Below, in pieces: positions 1 to 8,770 of a stretch of DNA of 64,000 nucleotides. Source of the stretch: JBCBGF01 sp039820585 (lineage in GTDB: Bacteria; Pseudomonadota; Alphaproteobacteria; Rhodobacterales; Rhodobacteraceae). The notes below the pieces were generated by a model. That model was not told the DNA's origin and did no database searches. It was given only the letters and a program-made list of their open reading frames with translations. The translations under genes were made by a program, and so were the position numbers. The stretch is taken from assembly GCA_039820585.1 (NCBI GenBank), contig JBCBPV010000014.1, forward strand, positions 3,921 through 67,920. Reading direction: 5' to 3'. Each line of letters begins with the position of its first letter. The stretch's first letter is position 1.

Positions 1-1308
1 GGTCGCGCGCCACATCCGGTCATAGGGCGCGTTCGACAAGGTCAGCTCTCCGTCGCGCGAAAACACGGCAATCGCCTCTTCAAAGCTGTCGAGCACCGAT
101 TGCCCCAGCTCCAACTCGGACCGGAACCGGCGTGTCAGCATCATCTCGGCGCTGATATCCTCAAAGATGAACGCCACCGCCCCGTCCGGATGCGGGCGGC
201 CCGACACGCGGAAAGTGCGGCCTGCGGGCAGTGACCAGATCTCGGAATAGGTGCCGTGTTGGGCCGCGGCCTCCAACTCTGCCATCTGGTCGCGCCAGCC
301 GATGTAATCCTTGGGCTCGGGGATCATCTGCTTGTCGCGCAACCGGTCAAGCAAGGTGAACAGCGTGGGTCGCGCCGCCAGAAATTCTGCCGACAGCGTG
401 GTCAGGTCTGTCAGCGCGGGGTTGAAAAGCACCAGACGGCGGGATTTGTCGAACACCGCCAAGCCGGCCGTCAGATGGGAAAACGTCTTGGCCAGCGTTT
501 GCGTAAACGCCTGCCGGTGGCTTTCCGCGCTGACCGCATCGTCGACATTGATCGCTGAGAACAGATGCCCATCGCCCAGCGGCCGTGCGGTGCATTCAAA
601 CCACTGCGGCCCCGCCCCATCCCCGGTGTGCAGGGCCAGCCGCGCGGGCATGCCGTCACCGGCCACGCGGGCCAACGCATCCACATCGAAGACCGGCATG
701 GGCGGCCAGGTCTGATAGGGGCTGTCCGTATTCACTGCGTCGATCACAGTGAAATAGGCCCTGTTCGCCCAGATGATCGTGCCATCCGCCCCCTGCCGCC
801 ACACCAGATAGGGCAGCTCGTCGGTAGAGGCGCGCAGGGTCGCCAGCTCATCCTGCGTGGCCTGCCAGGCCAACGCCTCGATCTTGACCACTTGAGGATC
901 GCTGGCGCGCTGCGGGGTCACGGTAATCCGCACGCAATCGCCAATCCGCTCAATCCGGATATCGCGTTCCAGATCTTTGGACATCATGCGCTGGGGCTGA
1001 TCGGCCATGACCGCATCGGGATCAGGCGGCAGGGACAGGCCAGCGGGCGCAAGGATCGCCGACAGCCGGGCCCAGTCATCCCGCACCTGCGGACCGGCAT
1101 CCATCATCTCGCGCGCGGACGCAGACGCATCGGTCAGCCTACGGTCGCTGAACAAAAATACCGCCTTGGCATCGGGGTCCGGCGCCGGGGTGCGCGCAGA
1201 CCGAACCGCGTCAAAGCGGTTGTACAGCACAAGCGCGCCCAGCGCCGCGCAAAAGGATGCGCCCGCAGGGACCACGACGGCCAAAAGATCAAAGAGCAGC
1301 GTTAACAC
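1..1308 (-). CDS. PAS-domain signalling protein, probable sensor kinase (3' end outside window)
   Basis: The minus-strand frame stays open from a GTG at 1308 to the window edge, about 436 codons. An in-frame stop lies just upstream, so GTG 1308 is the only reasonable start; its RBS is weak. The N-terminus has one hydrophobic membrane segment (about residues 3-22), followed by repeated PAS-like stretches, one carrying the typical 'FSAINVDD' and another 'VAFIFEDISAE'. No H-box or ATPase domain lies inside the window, so kinase activity is inferred from similar Rhodobacterales proteins, not seen. It is transcribed in the same direction as regB (82 bp downstream of it). Confidence 0.75.
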   Translation of the reverse strand, partial: MLTLLFDLLAVVVPAGASFCAALGALVLYNRFDAVRSARTPAPDPDAKAVFLFSDRRLTDASASAREMMDAGPQVRDDWARLSAILAPAGLSLPPDPDAVMADQPQRMMSKDLERDIRIERIGDCVRITVTPQRASDPQVVKIEALAWQATQDELATLRASTDELPYLVWRQGADGTIIWANRAYFTVIDAVNTDSPYQTWPPMPVFDVDALARVAGDGMPARLALHTGDGAGPQWFECTARPLGDGHLFSAINVDDAVSAESHRQAFTQTLAKTFSHLTAGLAVFDKSRRLVLFNPALTDLTTLSAEFLAARPTLFTLLDRLRDKQMIPEPKDYIGWRDQMAELEAAAQHGTYSEIWSLPAGRTFRVSGRPHPDGAVAFIFEDISAEMMLTRRFRSELELGQSVLDSFEEAIAVFSRDGELTLSNAPYDRMWRAT

Positions 1309-1389
1309 AGACAGACACCCAGCAGCAGCGCGTTCAGCCTTGGGTTACAAAGCTTAACAGGCGGTTAATGCGGGGGTCGGTTGTGGGTA

Positions 1390-2787
1390 TCAGGCCTGAA
1401 TCGGCTGGTTTTGCCCCAGACCGCTCAGTTCGGTGTCGCCAGCGATGGCGATGGAAGCGCGGGGCCAGACCGCATCGACGATGGCACCACCCCGTTGTGC
1501 GGGTGCGGGAACAGCGGCCAGCGGATCGCGCCCATTGGCAAAGCTCAACTCTGCCCCCGACCTCTCCAACAGCGTCTTCGCGATAAACAGCCCCAGCCCC
1601 ATGCCCTCATACTCCGGGCGCTGCGATTGGGTGGATTGTGCCCGGCGCAGCCGCACGAACGGATCACCGATCCGGCCCAGCACCTGGATGGGAAAGCCGG
1701 GCCCGTCATCAATGATGCGAAAGCTGATCACCTCATCACTCCAACGCACATCGATCCACACGTCTTCGCGGGCAAAATCGACGGCGTTCTGGATCAGGTT
1801 GCGCAGCCCATGGATAATCTCGGGCCTGCGCTGCACCACGGGCTGGCGCGGATCGGCGCCGTCCATCGGAGCGATGTCATAGTTGATGTTCACGCCCCGA
1901 TCTTCATGTGGTTCCGCCGCTTCACGGATCACTGCGGACACCAGGCTTTGCTTGAGGTGCAGATCATCCTTCCCCGCCCGTCCCATAGACCGCAGGATAT
2001 CACGGCACCGATCCGCCTGTTCACGGATCAGCGCCATGTCTTCCTGCAGCTCGGGCCGATCTTCCAGCTCGTCAATTAACTCGGAACTCACCAGCTTGAT
2101 GGTCGCCAAAGGCGTGCCCAGCTCGTGCGCGGCGGCGGCCACCACACCGCCCAGGTCGGTCAGCTTCTGTTCGCGTGCCAGCGCCATCTGTGTCGCGACC
2201 AGCGCATCGGACATGGCATGCACCTCTGATGTGACGCGCTGGGCGAAGCCTGCCAAAAACACCACACCGATCACAATCGCCACCCAGAAACCGAACACAA
2301 AGTCCGTGGGCATCCGCATGATGAACCCAAGGTCGGTGCGCAGCGGCACATGGTATTGGGCCACATAGGTCACCACCAGGATCGCCAGGGCGCCCAAAAG
2401 AACCGTTGTCCGCAATTGCAGGGCCGTGGCCGACACTGTGACAGGCACCAGGATCAGCAAGGCAAACGGGTTGTGCAGACCGCCGGTCAGGTACAACAGG
2501 AACCCAAGCTGCGCGATATCGAACACCAGGTGCGACGCCACCTCCGCCTCGGTCAGGCGCTTGTTTTCGGGGTAGACGAAGATCGCGATCAGGTTCGCGG
2601 TGATCGACCCGCCAATGGCCAGAAACGCCAGACCCAGATCCAGGTTCAGGTCAAAAAGGCGCTGGGCCACCGTGATCGCAGAAAGCTGCCCCGCAATGGC
2701 GATCCAGCGCAAGATGATCAGCGTGCGAAGCCGAACCCAGTTCACGCGGTGGCGTGCGTCGAATAGTCCTAGGGTTGGATTGGCCAT
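1390..2787 (-). CDS. regB: redox-responsive sensor histidine kinase RegB/PrrB/ActS
   Basis: This is the membrane sensor of the RegBA two-component system, which passes phosphate to RegA in response to quinone and thiol redox state. The 465-aa protein has about six membrane segments in the first 185 residues. It carries the conserved GGLHNPF quinone-pocket motif (102-108), an H-box with the likely phospho-His at 221 (AHELGTPLATIK), and the redox-box Cys261 (ADRCR), four residues offset from H225/C265 of R. capsulatus RegB. N and G boxes follow (GDPF; GMGLGLFIAKTLL). ATG 2787 is chosen over an upstream start at 2877 because AGGAAGG sits 5 nt before it and the protein then matches the family N-terminus. 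It is divergent from senC. Confidence 0.95.
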   Translation of the reverse strand: MANPTLGLFDARHRVNWVRLRTLIILRWIAIAGQLSAITVAQRLFDLNLDLGLAFLAIGGSITANLIAIFVYPENKRLTEAEVASHLVFDIAQLGFLLYLTGGLHNPFALLILVPVTVSATALQLRTTVLLGALAILVVTYVAQYHVPLRTDLGFIMRMPTDFVFGFWVAIVIGVVFLAGFAQRVTSEVHAMSDALVATQMALAREQKLTDLGGVVAAAAHELGTPLATIKLVSSELIDELEDRPELQEDMALIREQADRCRDILRSMGRAGKDDLHLKQSLVSAVIREAAEPHEDRGVNINYDIAPMDGADPRQPVVQRRPEIIHGLRNLIQNAVDFAREDVWIDVRWSDEVISFRIIDDGPGFPIQVLGRIGDPFVRLRRAQSTQSQRPEYEGMGLGLFIAKTLLERSGAELSFANGRDPLAAVPAPAQRGGAIVDAVWPRASIAIAGDTELSGLGQNQPIQA

Positions 2788-2892
2788 CAAAGCCTTCCTA
2801 CGTACCTGTGAATAGAACCGCGTGCCTGCCTGTTGTAGGCGCAGGTGGACAGGTGGATCAATCCGGATGCACCACAAGGGAGGAGAGGCATT

Positions 2893-3513
2893 ATGACCAG
2901 ACTTCTTGCAATCGCATCGGTGCTTGCCGTGGTCGCCGGGCTTGGCGCCGCCTATCTGTCCGGCAGCGGCCCCTCATCCGTCGATCAGTTCGCACAATGC
3001 CGCGCCACGTCCGTGGCTGGCGGCGCAGGTGAGATCGGCGGGCCCTTCACGCTGGTGTCGGAAACCGGGGAAACGGTGACCGATGCGGACGTTATCACCA
3101 AACCAACCCTTATTTACTTCGGTTACACGTTCTGCCCCGATGTTTGCCCGCTCGACACGGTGCGCAATGCTGACGCTGTTGATGTGCTGGAAACCAACGG
3201 TCACGACGTATTGCCAGTGTTCATCTCAGTAGATCCCGAACGCGATACACCCCAGGTTGTGGCCGACTTCACCGCAAACCTGCATCCCGATATGCTTGGC
3301 CTCACAGGCAGCCCCGAACAGGTTGCCGCCGCCTCGCAGGCATACCGCACCTATTACCGCAAACACGACGACGATCCCGATTACTATCTGGTCGATCACT
3401 CGACCTTTTCGTACTTCGTTTTGCCCGAACATGGGTTTGTCGAGTTCTTCAAGCGCGACCTGCCACCTGAAGATATGGCCGCACGGATGGCCTGTTTCAT
3501 TGAGGCCGCCTGA
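2893..3513 (+). CDS. senC: SCO family copper/thiol protein SenC/PrrC
   Basis: SCO-type periplasmic protein anchored by an N-terminal membrane segment (about residues 4-22). The family delivers copper to cytochrome oxidase CuA or CuB sites, and in Rhodobacter it is coupled to RegB signalling. The 206-aa product has the SCO metal site: Cys81 and Cys85 in FCPDVCP plus His169 in LVDHSTF. ATG 2893 has a strong GGGAGGAG RBS; an upstream in-frame start at 2845 would add 16 residues ahead of the signal anchor and is not preferred. It lies between divergent regB and co-directional regA (74 bp gap), the order known from R. capsulatus and R. sphaeroides. Confidence 0.93.
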   Translation: MTRLLAIASVLAVVAGLGAAYLSGSGPSSVDQFAQCRATSVAGGAGEIGGPFTLVSETGETVTDADVITKPTLIYFGYTFCPDVCPLDTVRNADAVDVLETNGHDVLPVFISVDPERDTPQVVADFTANLHPDMLGLTGSPEQVAAASQAYRTYYRKHDDDPDYYLVDHSTFSYFVLPEHGFVEFFKRDLPPEDMAARMACFIEAA

Positions 3514-3587
3514 GCAAAAGTTTGACCGACATGGGGCTGCGGCCTATCGTCTTCTGAAGAAAAAAGAAAACTTCGGAAGGTAGCGTA

Positions 3588-4142
3588 ATGGCTGAACGCG
3601 CATTACAGGACATCGGCGAGGATAAAACCTTGCTTGTCGTCGATGACGACGAACCGTTTCTCAAACGCCTCGCACGCGCGATGGAGAAGCGTGGATTTGA
3701 CGTTGAAACCGCCGGGTCAGTGACCGCGGGACGCGCGATTGCGACAGCCCGCCCACCGGCCTATGCGGTGATCGACCTGCGGTTGGAAGACGGCAATGGA
3801 CTGGATGTGGTGGAAACCATCCGCGAAAAGCGCCCAGATAGCCGTGTGGTTGTGCTGACAGGATACGGGGCCATCGCCACAGCCGTGGCCGCGGTCAAGA
3901 TCGGTGCCACTGACTATCTGTCGAAGCCCGCAGATGCCAACGACGTGACCGCCGCGCTTTTGGCGACGCCGGACGAGCTGCCGCCACCGCCGGAAAACCC
4001 GATGTCGGCGGACCGCGTTCGGTGGGAACACATTCAGCGCGTCTATGAGCTGTGCGATCGCAACGTCAGCGAAACTGCGCGGCGTCTGAACATGCATCGT
4101 CGCACGCTGCAGCGTATCCTTGCCAAGCGCAGCCCGCGCTAG
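3588..4142 (+). CDS. regA: response regulator RegA/PrrA/ActR
   Basis: Global redox response regulator paired with RegB. The 184-aa product has a receiver domain with acidic pocket D19-D21, phospho-acceptor Asp63 (VIDLRLEDG), Thr91 and Lys113, then a proline-rich linker (PPPPENP) and a C-terminal Fis-type helix-turn-helix (NVSETARRLNMHRRTLQRIL) that is nearly invariant in this family. In related species RegA controls respiration, nitrogen and carbon fixation and photosynthesis genes. The RBS GGAAGG precedes ATG 3588. The downstream lipoprotein gene starts inside the last codons of regA. No hvrA-like gene follows, unlike R. capsulatus. Confidence 0.96.
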   Translation: MAERALQDIGEDKTLLVVDDDEPFLKRLARAMEKRGFDVETAGSVTAGRAIATARPPAYAVIDLRLEDGNGLDVVETIREKRPDSRVVVLTGYGAIATAVAAVKIGATDYLSKPADANDVTAALLATPDELPPPPENPMSADRVRWEHIQRVYELCDRNVSETARRLNMHRRTLQRILAKRSPR

Positions 4143-4479
4143 GCTTGCACTTATCGGTGTCGCGGTGCTGGCAAGTTGCACCGCGGCACCCGCTCCTTCC
4201 CCGATCCCATACGCTTTGGATCCCGGTGGCGTCCAACTGTTGGACAGCACGCTCAGGATCGACCTGGGCCGGGCCGAGGCCAGCGCCATCGCATCCATGT
4301 CCCGGCTTGTGGGCGATGATCCCGTGGCCACGGGCACCTGCGCCGACCCTACGCAGCGTTTTGCGACGTGGTGGGATGGCAGCGATGAGATCATCTTTGT
4401 TTTCAGTGACAACGCGTTCATCGGTTGGGACAGCGGCGCCCGCGGCGTCACCGCGCGCCGCAGCTGCCCCATCGTCTAA
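4120..4479 (+). CDS. small predicted lipoprotein, unknown function
   Basis: A 119-aa product with a short positively charged N-terminus, a hydrophobic core and a lipobox LASC ending at Cys20, so it is predicted to be a lipid-anchored envelope protein. The start is a TTG at 4120 inside regA (23-bp overlap); this start keeps Arg6 and Arg8 ahead of the hydrophobic core, which supports it, while a GTG at 4162 would lose the signal. Two further cysteines (in TGTCAD and near the C-terminus, RRSCPIV) could form a disulfide. I do not recognise a family. Its 3' end overlaps the convergent GNAT gene by 4 bp. Confidence 0.6.
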   Translation: MPSAARARLALIGVAVLASCTAAPAPSPIPYALDPGGVQLLDSTLRIDLGRAEASAIASMSRLVGDDPVATGTCADPTQRFATWWDGSDEIIFVFSDNAFIGWDSGARGVTARRSCPIV

Positions 4480-4958
4480 AGATCAAACCGCTTGTGCGTC
4501 TTCCCTGTCAGTGTCCCGTCACTTAGCCGCGCGTCAGGATCTACGTCCCAATCGACAAAGCCCATGCGCCCGTAATAGGTCAGCCCACTGCGGTTGTCTG
4601 ACCGGATCGACGCGTTGATCCAGCGGTAGCCCATGGCCCGACACGCAGCAGACGTGGCCGCAAACAATGCCGCCCCCACGCCTTTGCCCCCCGCCCCGAT
4701 CCGCGCGAAGCTGGCGATATCAATGGCATCGCCGGGCAGATCGTCATGGGGTTCGGCCAGTTGAAAGCCCAGCACCTGACCGTCTGCATCCACCGCCACG
4801 TGCCACGCATTGCGGCCCGCATGTTTGACCATCCACGCCTCCAGATCGGCCGCCGTGACCCTGGTTTGCAACGCCGTGGTCCCGCCCGCATCAATCAGCG
4901 CGTTCAGAATCTCGGCCATGGCGCCGGTATCGGCCTTGGTCGCGGGTCGAACGATCAT
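4476..4958 (-). CDS. GNAT family N-acetyltransferase
   Basis: A 160-aa single-domain GNAT protein. It starts MIVRPATKAD, has a long central strand region, and shows the acetyl-CoA pyrophosphate loop around GAGGKGVGAAL and the C-terminal 'YYGRMGF' typical of the fold. The acyl acceptor cannot be predicted. ATG 4958 overlaps the stop of the HD-domain gene as ATGA with GGAG 8 nt upstream, which argues for translational coupling; a GTG at 4964 is the alternative. It is convergent with the lipoprotein gene. Confidence 0.85.
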   Translation of the reverse strand: MIVRPATKADTGAMAEILNALIDAGGTTALQTRVTAADLEAWMVKHAGRNAWHVAVDADGQVLGFQLAEPHDDLPGDAIDIASFARIGAGGKGVGAALFAATSAACRAMGYRWINASIRSDNRSGLTYYGRMGFVDWDVDPDARLSDGTLTGKTHKRFDL

Positions 4959-5551
4959 ACGCACAGCTCCAGCAATTCGGCATGGCGCGCCATATACTCG
5001 GCGCGCGCCTCGGCCGGGGGGCGCAGCGTTACAGACAGCCCTTCAAGCAACGCCTCGGGCGGTGCCCCGAAAAACCGGTTCGCCTCGGCCAATGTAAAGC
5101 CCGCAATCTGCGTCGCCTCCAGCCAGGCAGAGACGCGGTCGGCCCGCTTGATCTGTTGTTTGACCGTCTTTGGCAATGCGGCAGGCAACCCGAACCGCAG
5201 ATGAATGGCCGCGGTCAGCCGATCATCCAGCTCCGCATATCCCGGGCCAACGGCGGCCTTCACCGGCGAAATCATGTCGCCGATCACGTATTCCGGTGCG
5301 TCGTGCAACAGCGCGGCCAACCGCCATTTCTGCGGGGCCTCGGGCGCGATGCGAGCGTACAGCGTCTCAACCAAAAGTGAATGTTCTGCCACGGAATAAG
5401 GGAAATCCCCCGCCGTCTGCCCGTTCCACCGCGCAACAAAGGCCAGACCGTGGGCAACGTCTTCGATCTCGATATCCATCGGTGTGGGATCAAGCAGGTC
5501 AAGACGGCGACCCGATAACATCCGCTGCCAGGCCCGTGGGGCGCGTGCCAT
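4955..5551 (-). CDS. HD-domain phosphohydrolase (YfbR/HDDC2-like)
   Basis: A 198-aa HD-superfamily metal-dependent hydrolase. Metal-ligand motifs are visible: His in VAEHSLLV, the HD pair in LLHDAPEYVIGD, and a distal Asp in KRADRVSAW. Related small HD proteins are 5'-nucleotidases or nucleotide phosphohydrolases; the true substrate is not known here. ATG 5551 is chosen because GGGAGGA lies 4 nt upstream; an earlier in-frame start at 5632 would add 27 residues without an RBS. It is coupled by a 4-bp overlap to the downstream GNAT gene. Confidence 0.83.
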   Translation of the reverse strand: MARAPRAWQRMLSGRRLDLLDPTPMDIEIEDVAHGLAFVARWNGQTAGDFPYSVAEHSLLVETLYARIAPEAPQKWRLAALLHDAPEYVIGDMISPVKAAVGPGYAELDDRLTAAIHLRFGLPAALPKTVKQQIKRADRVSAWLEATQIAGFTLAEANRFFGAPPEALLEGLSVTLRPPAEARAEYMARHAELLELCV

Positions 5552-5757
5552 AGAATCCTCCCAAACTTGCCCGGTCCCTGCACGAATTGCCCGGTATCCG
5601 GGGGTCTGGCGGGGTGGCGTCACAAAATACAACGTTCCGATGTAACTTAAGGAACTTTTGCGATTTGAGGCCTAACGGTATCAGGCACGACCAACAACAA
5701 GAGTCAGGGGGATCACACGCGCACATGCAGCGAAATCGCTGCAGAAAGGAGCATCCC

Positions 5758-6060
5758 ATGCGCAGAATGATCACAACACTTGCTGCCACAGCAGTCTTCT
5801 TGCCCACCCTCGCCCACGCGCAACAGTTTTGTGCCGAACGGCAGGCGATCACCGACAAGCTGACATCGGGCTATGGCGAAACCTATGCGGGCGGCGGCGT
5901 CCGTAATGCCCAAAGCATCTTTGAGATCTGGAAGTCCGAAGAAAAGGGCACCTGGACCATCCTGATGACGATGGCCGATGGGCGATCTTGCGTGATGGCA
6001 TCGGGCACCAACTGGCGCGATCCCGGCACGATGAAACGGCCCACCGGCGTCCCAGGCTAA
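5758..6060 (+). CDS. small secreted protein, unknown function
   Basis: A 100-aa product with a clear Sec signal peptide (MRRMITTLAATAVFLPTLAHA, cleavage likely after AHA at residue 21). The mature part of about 79 residues carries two cysteines (QFCAER and RSCVMA) that could pair in the periplasm. ATG 5758 follows AAAGGAG with 7-nt spacing. It resembles small hypothetical periplasmic proteins common in Rhodobacterales, but I assign no function. It overlaps the convergent adhP gene by 4 bp at the stop codons. Confidence 0.75.
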   Translation: MRRMITTLAATAVFLPTLAHAQQFCAERQAITDKLTSGYGETYAGGGVRNAQSIFEIWKSEEKGTWTILMTMADGRSCVMASGTNWRDPGTMKRPTGVPG

Positions 6061-7085
6061 ATCTTCATCACGATGCGCCCGTCGATTGTGCCGGCGCGCA
6101 TCTGATCGAAGATCGCATTGATGTTTTCCAGCTTGTCCCACTCAAAGTGGGACTTGACCTTCCCTTCACCGGCAAAGGCCAGCGACTCTGCCAGATCATT
6201 GCGGGTACCCACGATGGACCCGCGCACCGTGATCCGCTTGAGCACGATCTCAAAGATCGGCAGCGGAAAGTTTCCAGGCGGCAAACCGACAAGCGACATG
6301 GTGCCATGGCGCCGCAACATGCCAACGGCCTGCTCAAACGCGGCGTTTGACACCGCGGTCACCAACACGCCATGCACCCCGCCCATCTGCGTCTGCAACT
6401 CACCCACCGGATCCTGCGTGGCCGCATTGAATGTCAGGTCGGCCCCAAGCTCTTTGGCCAGGTCCAGCTTGTCCTCGGCCACATCGACCGCGACCACATG
6501 AAACCCCATCGCCTTGGCGTATTGCACCGCCATATGCCCCAGCCCGCCAATGCCAGAGATGGCCACCCAATCGCCCGGCTTGGCCTCTGTCTCTTTCAGG
6601 CCCTTATAGACCGTCACCCCCGCACACAGCACCGGCGCGGCCGGCCCAAAGTCCAACCCATCGGGGATGTGCCCCACATAATCGGCATCCGCCCGGACGT
6701 ACTCGGCATAGCTGCCATCCACCGAATATCCGGTGTTTTGCTGGCTTTCACACAGGGTTTCCCACCCGCCCACACAATGCTCGCAATGCCCGCACGCGGT
6801 GTGCAGCCAGGGCGCCCCGATCCTGTCGCCCTCTTTCAGATGCGTGACCCCTGCCCCAACAGCGGCAACCTCACCCACACCTTCATGCCCCGGAATGAAC
6901 GGCGCGGTCGGCTTGACCGGCCAGTCCCCTTCGGCGGCATGCAAATCGGTGTGACAGACGCCTGAGGCACGCACCCGCATCAGAACCTGACCTGGCCCCA
7001 CTTCGGGCACCGGCACCTCGCGGATATCCAGCGGTTGACCCAAAGCGGGAACGACAGCGGCTTTCATTGTTTTGGGCAATGACAT
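6057..7085 (-). CDS. adhP: zinc-dependent alcohol dehydrogenase AdhP-type
   Basis: A 342-aa medium-chain zinc alcohol dehydrogenase oxidising primary alcohols to aldehydes with NAD. Catalytic zinc ligands appear in SGVCHTDLH and PGHEGVG, structural zinc cysteines in the CGHCEHCVGGWETLC cluster, and the nucleotide fold in SGIGGLGHMAVQYAKAMG. Length is typical for AdhP. ATG 7085 has GGGAGGAAATCA upstream. It is divergent from ahcY, and the shared intergenic region carries an FNR-like palindrome, so oxygen-dependent control is possible (inference). Confidence 0.92.
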   Translation of the reverse strand: MSLPKTMKAAVVPALGQPLDIREVPVPEVGPGQVLMRVRASGVCHTDLHAAEGDWPVKPTAPFIPGHEGVGEVAAVGAGVTHLKEGDRIGAPWLHTACGHCEHCVGGWETLCESQQNTGYSVDGSYAEYVRADADYVGHIPDGLDFGPAAPVLCAGVTVYKGLKETEAKPGDWVAISGIGGLGHMAVQYAKAMGFHVVAVDVAEDKLDLAKELGADLTFNAATQDPVGELQTQMGGVHGVLVTAVSNAAFEQAVGMLRRHGTMSLVGLPPGNFPLPIFEIVLKRITVRGSIVGTRNDLAESLAFAGEGKVKSHFEWDKLENINAIFDQMRAGTIDGRIVMKI

Positions 7086-7151
7086 TGATTTCCTCCCTAT
7101 GGTCTTCGTGTTGATTGCCTGCCCAGAAGACCACGCTCAGGATTCACCGGT

Positions 7152-7165
7152 ATGATGCAAATCAA
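7152..7165. promoter_or_regulatory. candidate FNR/FnrL box
   Basis: ATGATgcaaATCAA matches the FNR-type consensus TTGATnnnnATCAA at 9 of 10 specified positions. It lies between adhP (start 7085) and ahcY (start 7247), centred about 73 bp from the adhP start codon and 88 bp from the ahcY start codon. No transcription start is known, so which gene it serves is open. This is a motif match by eye only. Confidence 0.4.
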
Positions 7166-7246
7166 GCGCATCGCCCACGTTGTCCTGCGCCAGAGCGCCT
7201 GCTATGGGACCAGCAAAGAGACACGCATGATTTCAAGGAGCCGATG

Positions 7247-8635
7247 ATGGCCAAAGACTTCGTCGTCAAAGATATCTCGCTCGCCGCCTTTGGCCGGAAA
7301 GAGCTGGATATCGCCGAAACCGAAATGCCGGGCCTGATGGCCCTGCGCGAGGAATATGGCGAAAGCAAACCCCTCACCGGTGCGCGCATCGTGGGCTCGC
7401 TGCACATGACGATCCAGACCGCGGTTCTGATCGAGACGCTGGTAGAGCTGGGTGCAGACGTGCGCTGGGCCTCATGCAACATCTTCTCCACGCAAGACCA
7501 CGCGGCGGCGGCGATTGCCGAAGGTGGAACGCCGGTTTTCGCGATCAAGGGCCAGACCCTGGAAGAGCATTGGGATTACCTGGACAAATCCTTCATGTTC
7601 GAAGACGGCCCGAACATGATCCTCGATGATGGTGGCGACGCGACGCTTTACGTGCTGCTCGGCGCGCGGGCTGAAGCGGGCGAAGACGTGATCCCCGTGC
7701 CGCAATCGGAAGAAGAAGAGGTCATCAAGGCGCAGATCAAGAAGCGGATAGTGGCGAGCCCTGGGTGGTTCACCAAGATCCGCGACCAGATCAAGGGCGT
7801 GTCGGAAGAGACGACGACAGGTGTGAACCGGCTTTATCAACTGGTGAAAGACGGCCAACTGCCCTTCCCCGCGATCAACGTGAACGACAGCGTCACCAAG
7901 TCGAAATTCGACAACAAATACGGCTGCAAGGAAAGCCTGGTCGACGGCATTCGCCGCGCCACCGACACGATGATGGCCGGCAAGGTCGCCGTTGTCTGCG
8001 GCTATGGCGATGTTGGCAAAGGCTCTGCCGCCAGCCTTGCGGGCGCCGGCGCGCGCGTGAAAGTCACTGAAGTAGACCCTATTTGCGCCCTTCAGGCTGC
8101 GATGGACGGGTTTGAAGTGACGCTCTTGGAAGACGAAGTCGACAGCGCCGATGTCTTCATAACCACCACCGGCAACAAAGACGTCATCCGGATCGAGCAT
8201 ATGCGCGCGATGAAGGATATGGCGATCGTCGGCAATATCGGCCACTTCGACAATGAGATCCAGGTGGCGAACCTGAAGAACCACAAGTGGACCAACATCA
8301 AGGAACAGGTGGACATGATCGAGATGCCTTCGGGCAATCGGATCATCCTCTTGTCCGAAGGTCGGCTTTTGAACCTTGGCAACGCCACCGGCCACCCCTC
8401 TTTCGTGATGTCGGCCTCTTTCACCAACCAGGTGTTGGCGCAGATTGAACTGTGGACCAAAGGCGATGAGTACGCCAACGACGTCTATATCCTGCCCAAG
8501 CACCTCGATGAAAAGGTCGCGCGCCTGCATCTGGGCCGGATCGGGGCCAAGCTGACCGAGTTGAAGCCAGACCAGGCCTCATACATCGGCGTGACGCCCG
8601 AAGGTCCGTTCAAACCGTCCCACTATCGGTATTGA
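7247..8635 (+). CDS. ahcY: adenosylhomocysteinase (S-adenosyl-L-homocysteine hydrolase)
   Basis: Hydrolyses S-adenosylhomocysteine to adenosine and homocysteine, removing the product inhibitor of methyltransferases. The 462-aa product has substrate-domain motifs (SLHMTIQTAVL, SCNIFSTQDHAAAAI), the NAD-binding GYGDVGKGSAASL and the C-terminal KPSHYRY that reaches the partner subunit. ATG 7247 lies 6 nt after AAGGAG; the ATG 3 nt earlier is too close to the RBS. The upstream leader has no recognisable SAH riboswitch. Its closeness to the regA cluster recalls the R. capsulatus order regA-hvrA-hvrB-ahcY. Confidence 0.97.
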   Translation: MAKDFVVKDISLAAFGRKELDIAETEMPGLMALREEYGESKPLTGARIVGSLHMTIQTAVLIETLVELGADVRWASCNIFSTQDHAAAAIAEGGTPVFAIKGQTLEEHWDYLDKSFMFEDGPNMILDDGGDATLYVLLGARAEAGEDVIPVPQSEEEEVIKAQIKKRIVASPGWFTKIRDQIKGVSEETTTGVNRLYQLVKDGQLPFPAINVNDSVTKSKFDNKYGCKESLVDGIRRATDTMMAGKVAVVCGYGDVGKGSAASLAGAGARVKVTEVDPICALQAAMDGFEVTLLEDEVDSADVFITTTGNKDVIRIEHMRAMKDMAIVGNIGHFDNEIQVANLKNHKWTNIKEQVDMIEMPSGNRIILLSEGRLLNLGNATGHPSFVMSASFTNQVLAQIELWTKGDEYANDVYILPKHLDEKVARLHLGRIGAKLTELKPDQASYIGVTPEGPFKPSHYRY

Positions 8636-8770
8636 TCCGCCCATGCGGGCCACACTGGGAACGCCACGCGCATTTTCCCTTTGTTTGGGCCCACTTCGTC
8701 GGTATCGTGCGCGCACCGCTGAATAAAGCGGCAACACGAACAATGAACCCTACAGGTGGGAGAAATATCC

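Noticed and set aside
5655..5690. GGAAC...CGGT as an EcfG-type stress promoter before the small secreted protein gene
   Set aside because: The spacing is about 20 bp instead of 16-17 and the -10 does not match CGTT.
7166..7246. Possible SAH or SAM/SAH riboswitch in the ahcY leader
   Set aside because: I could not find the conserved core or stems of either riboswitch class in the leader; only an ordinary RBS is clear.
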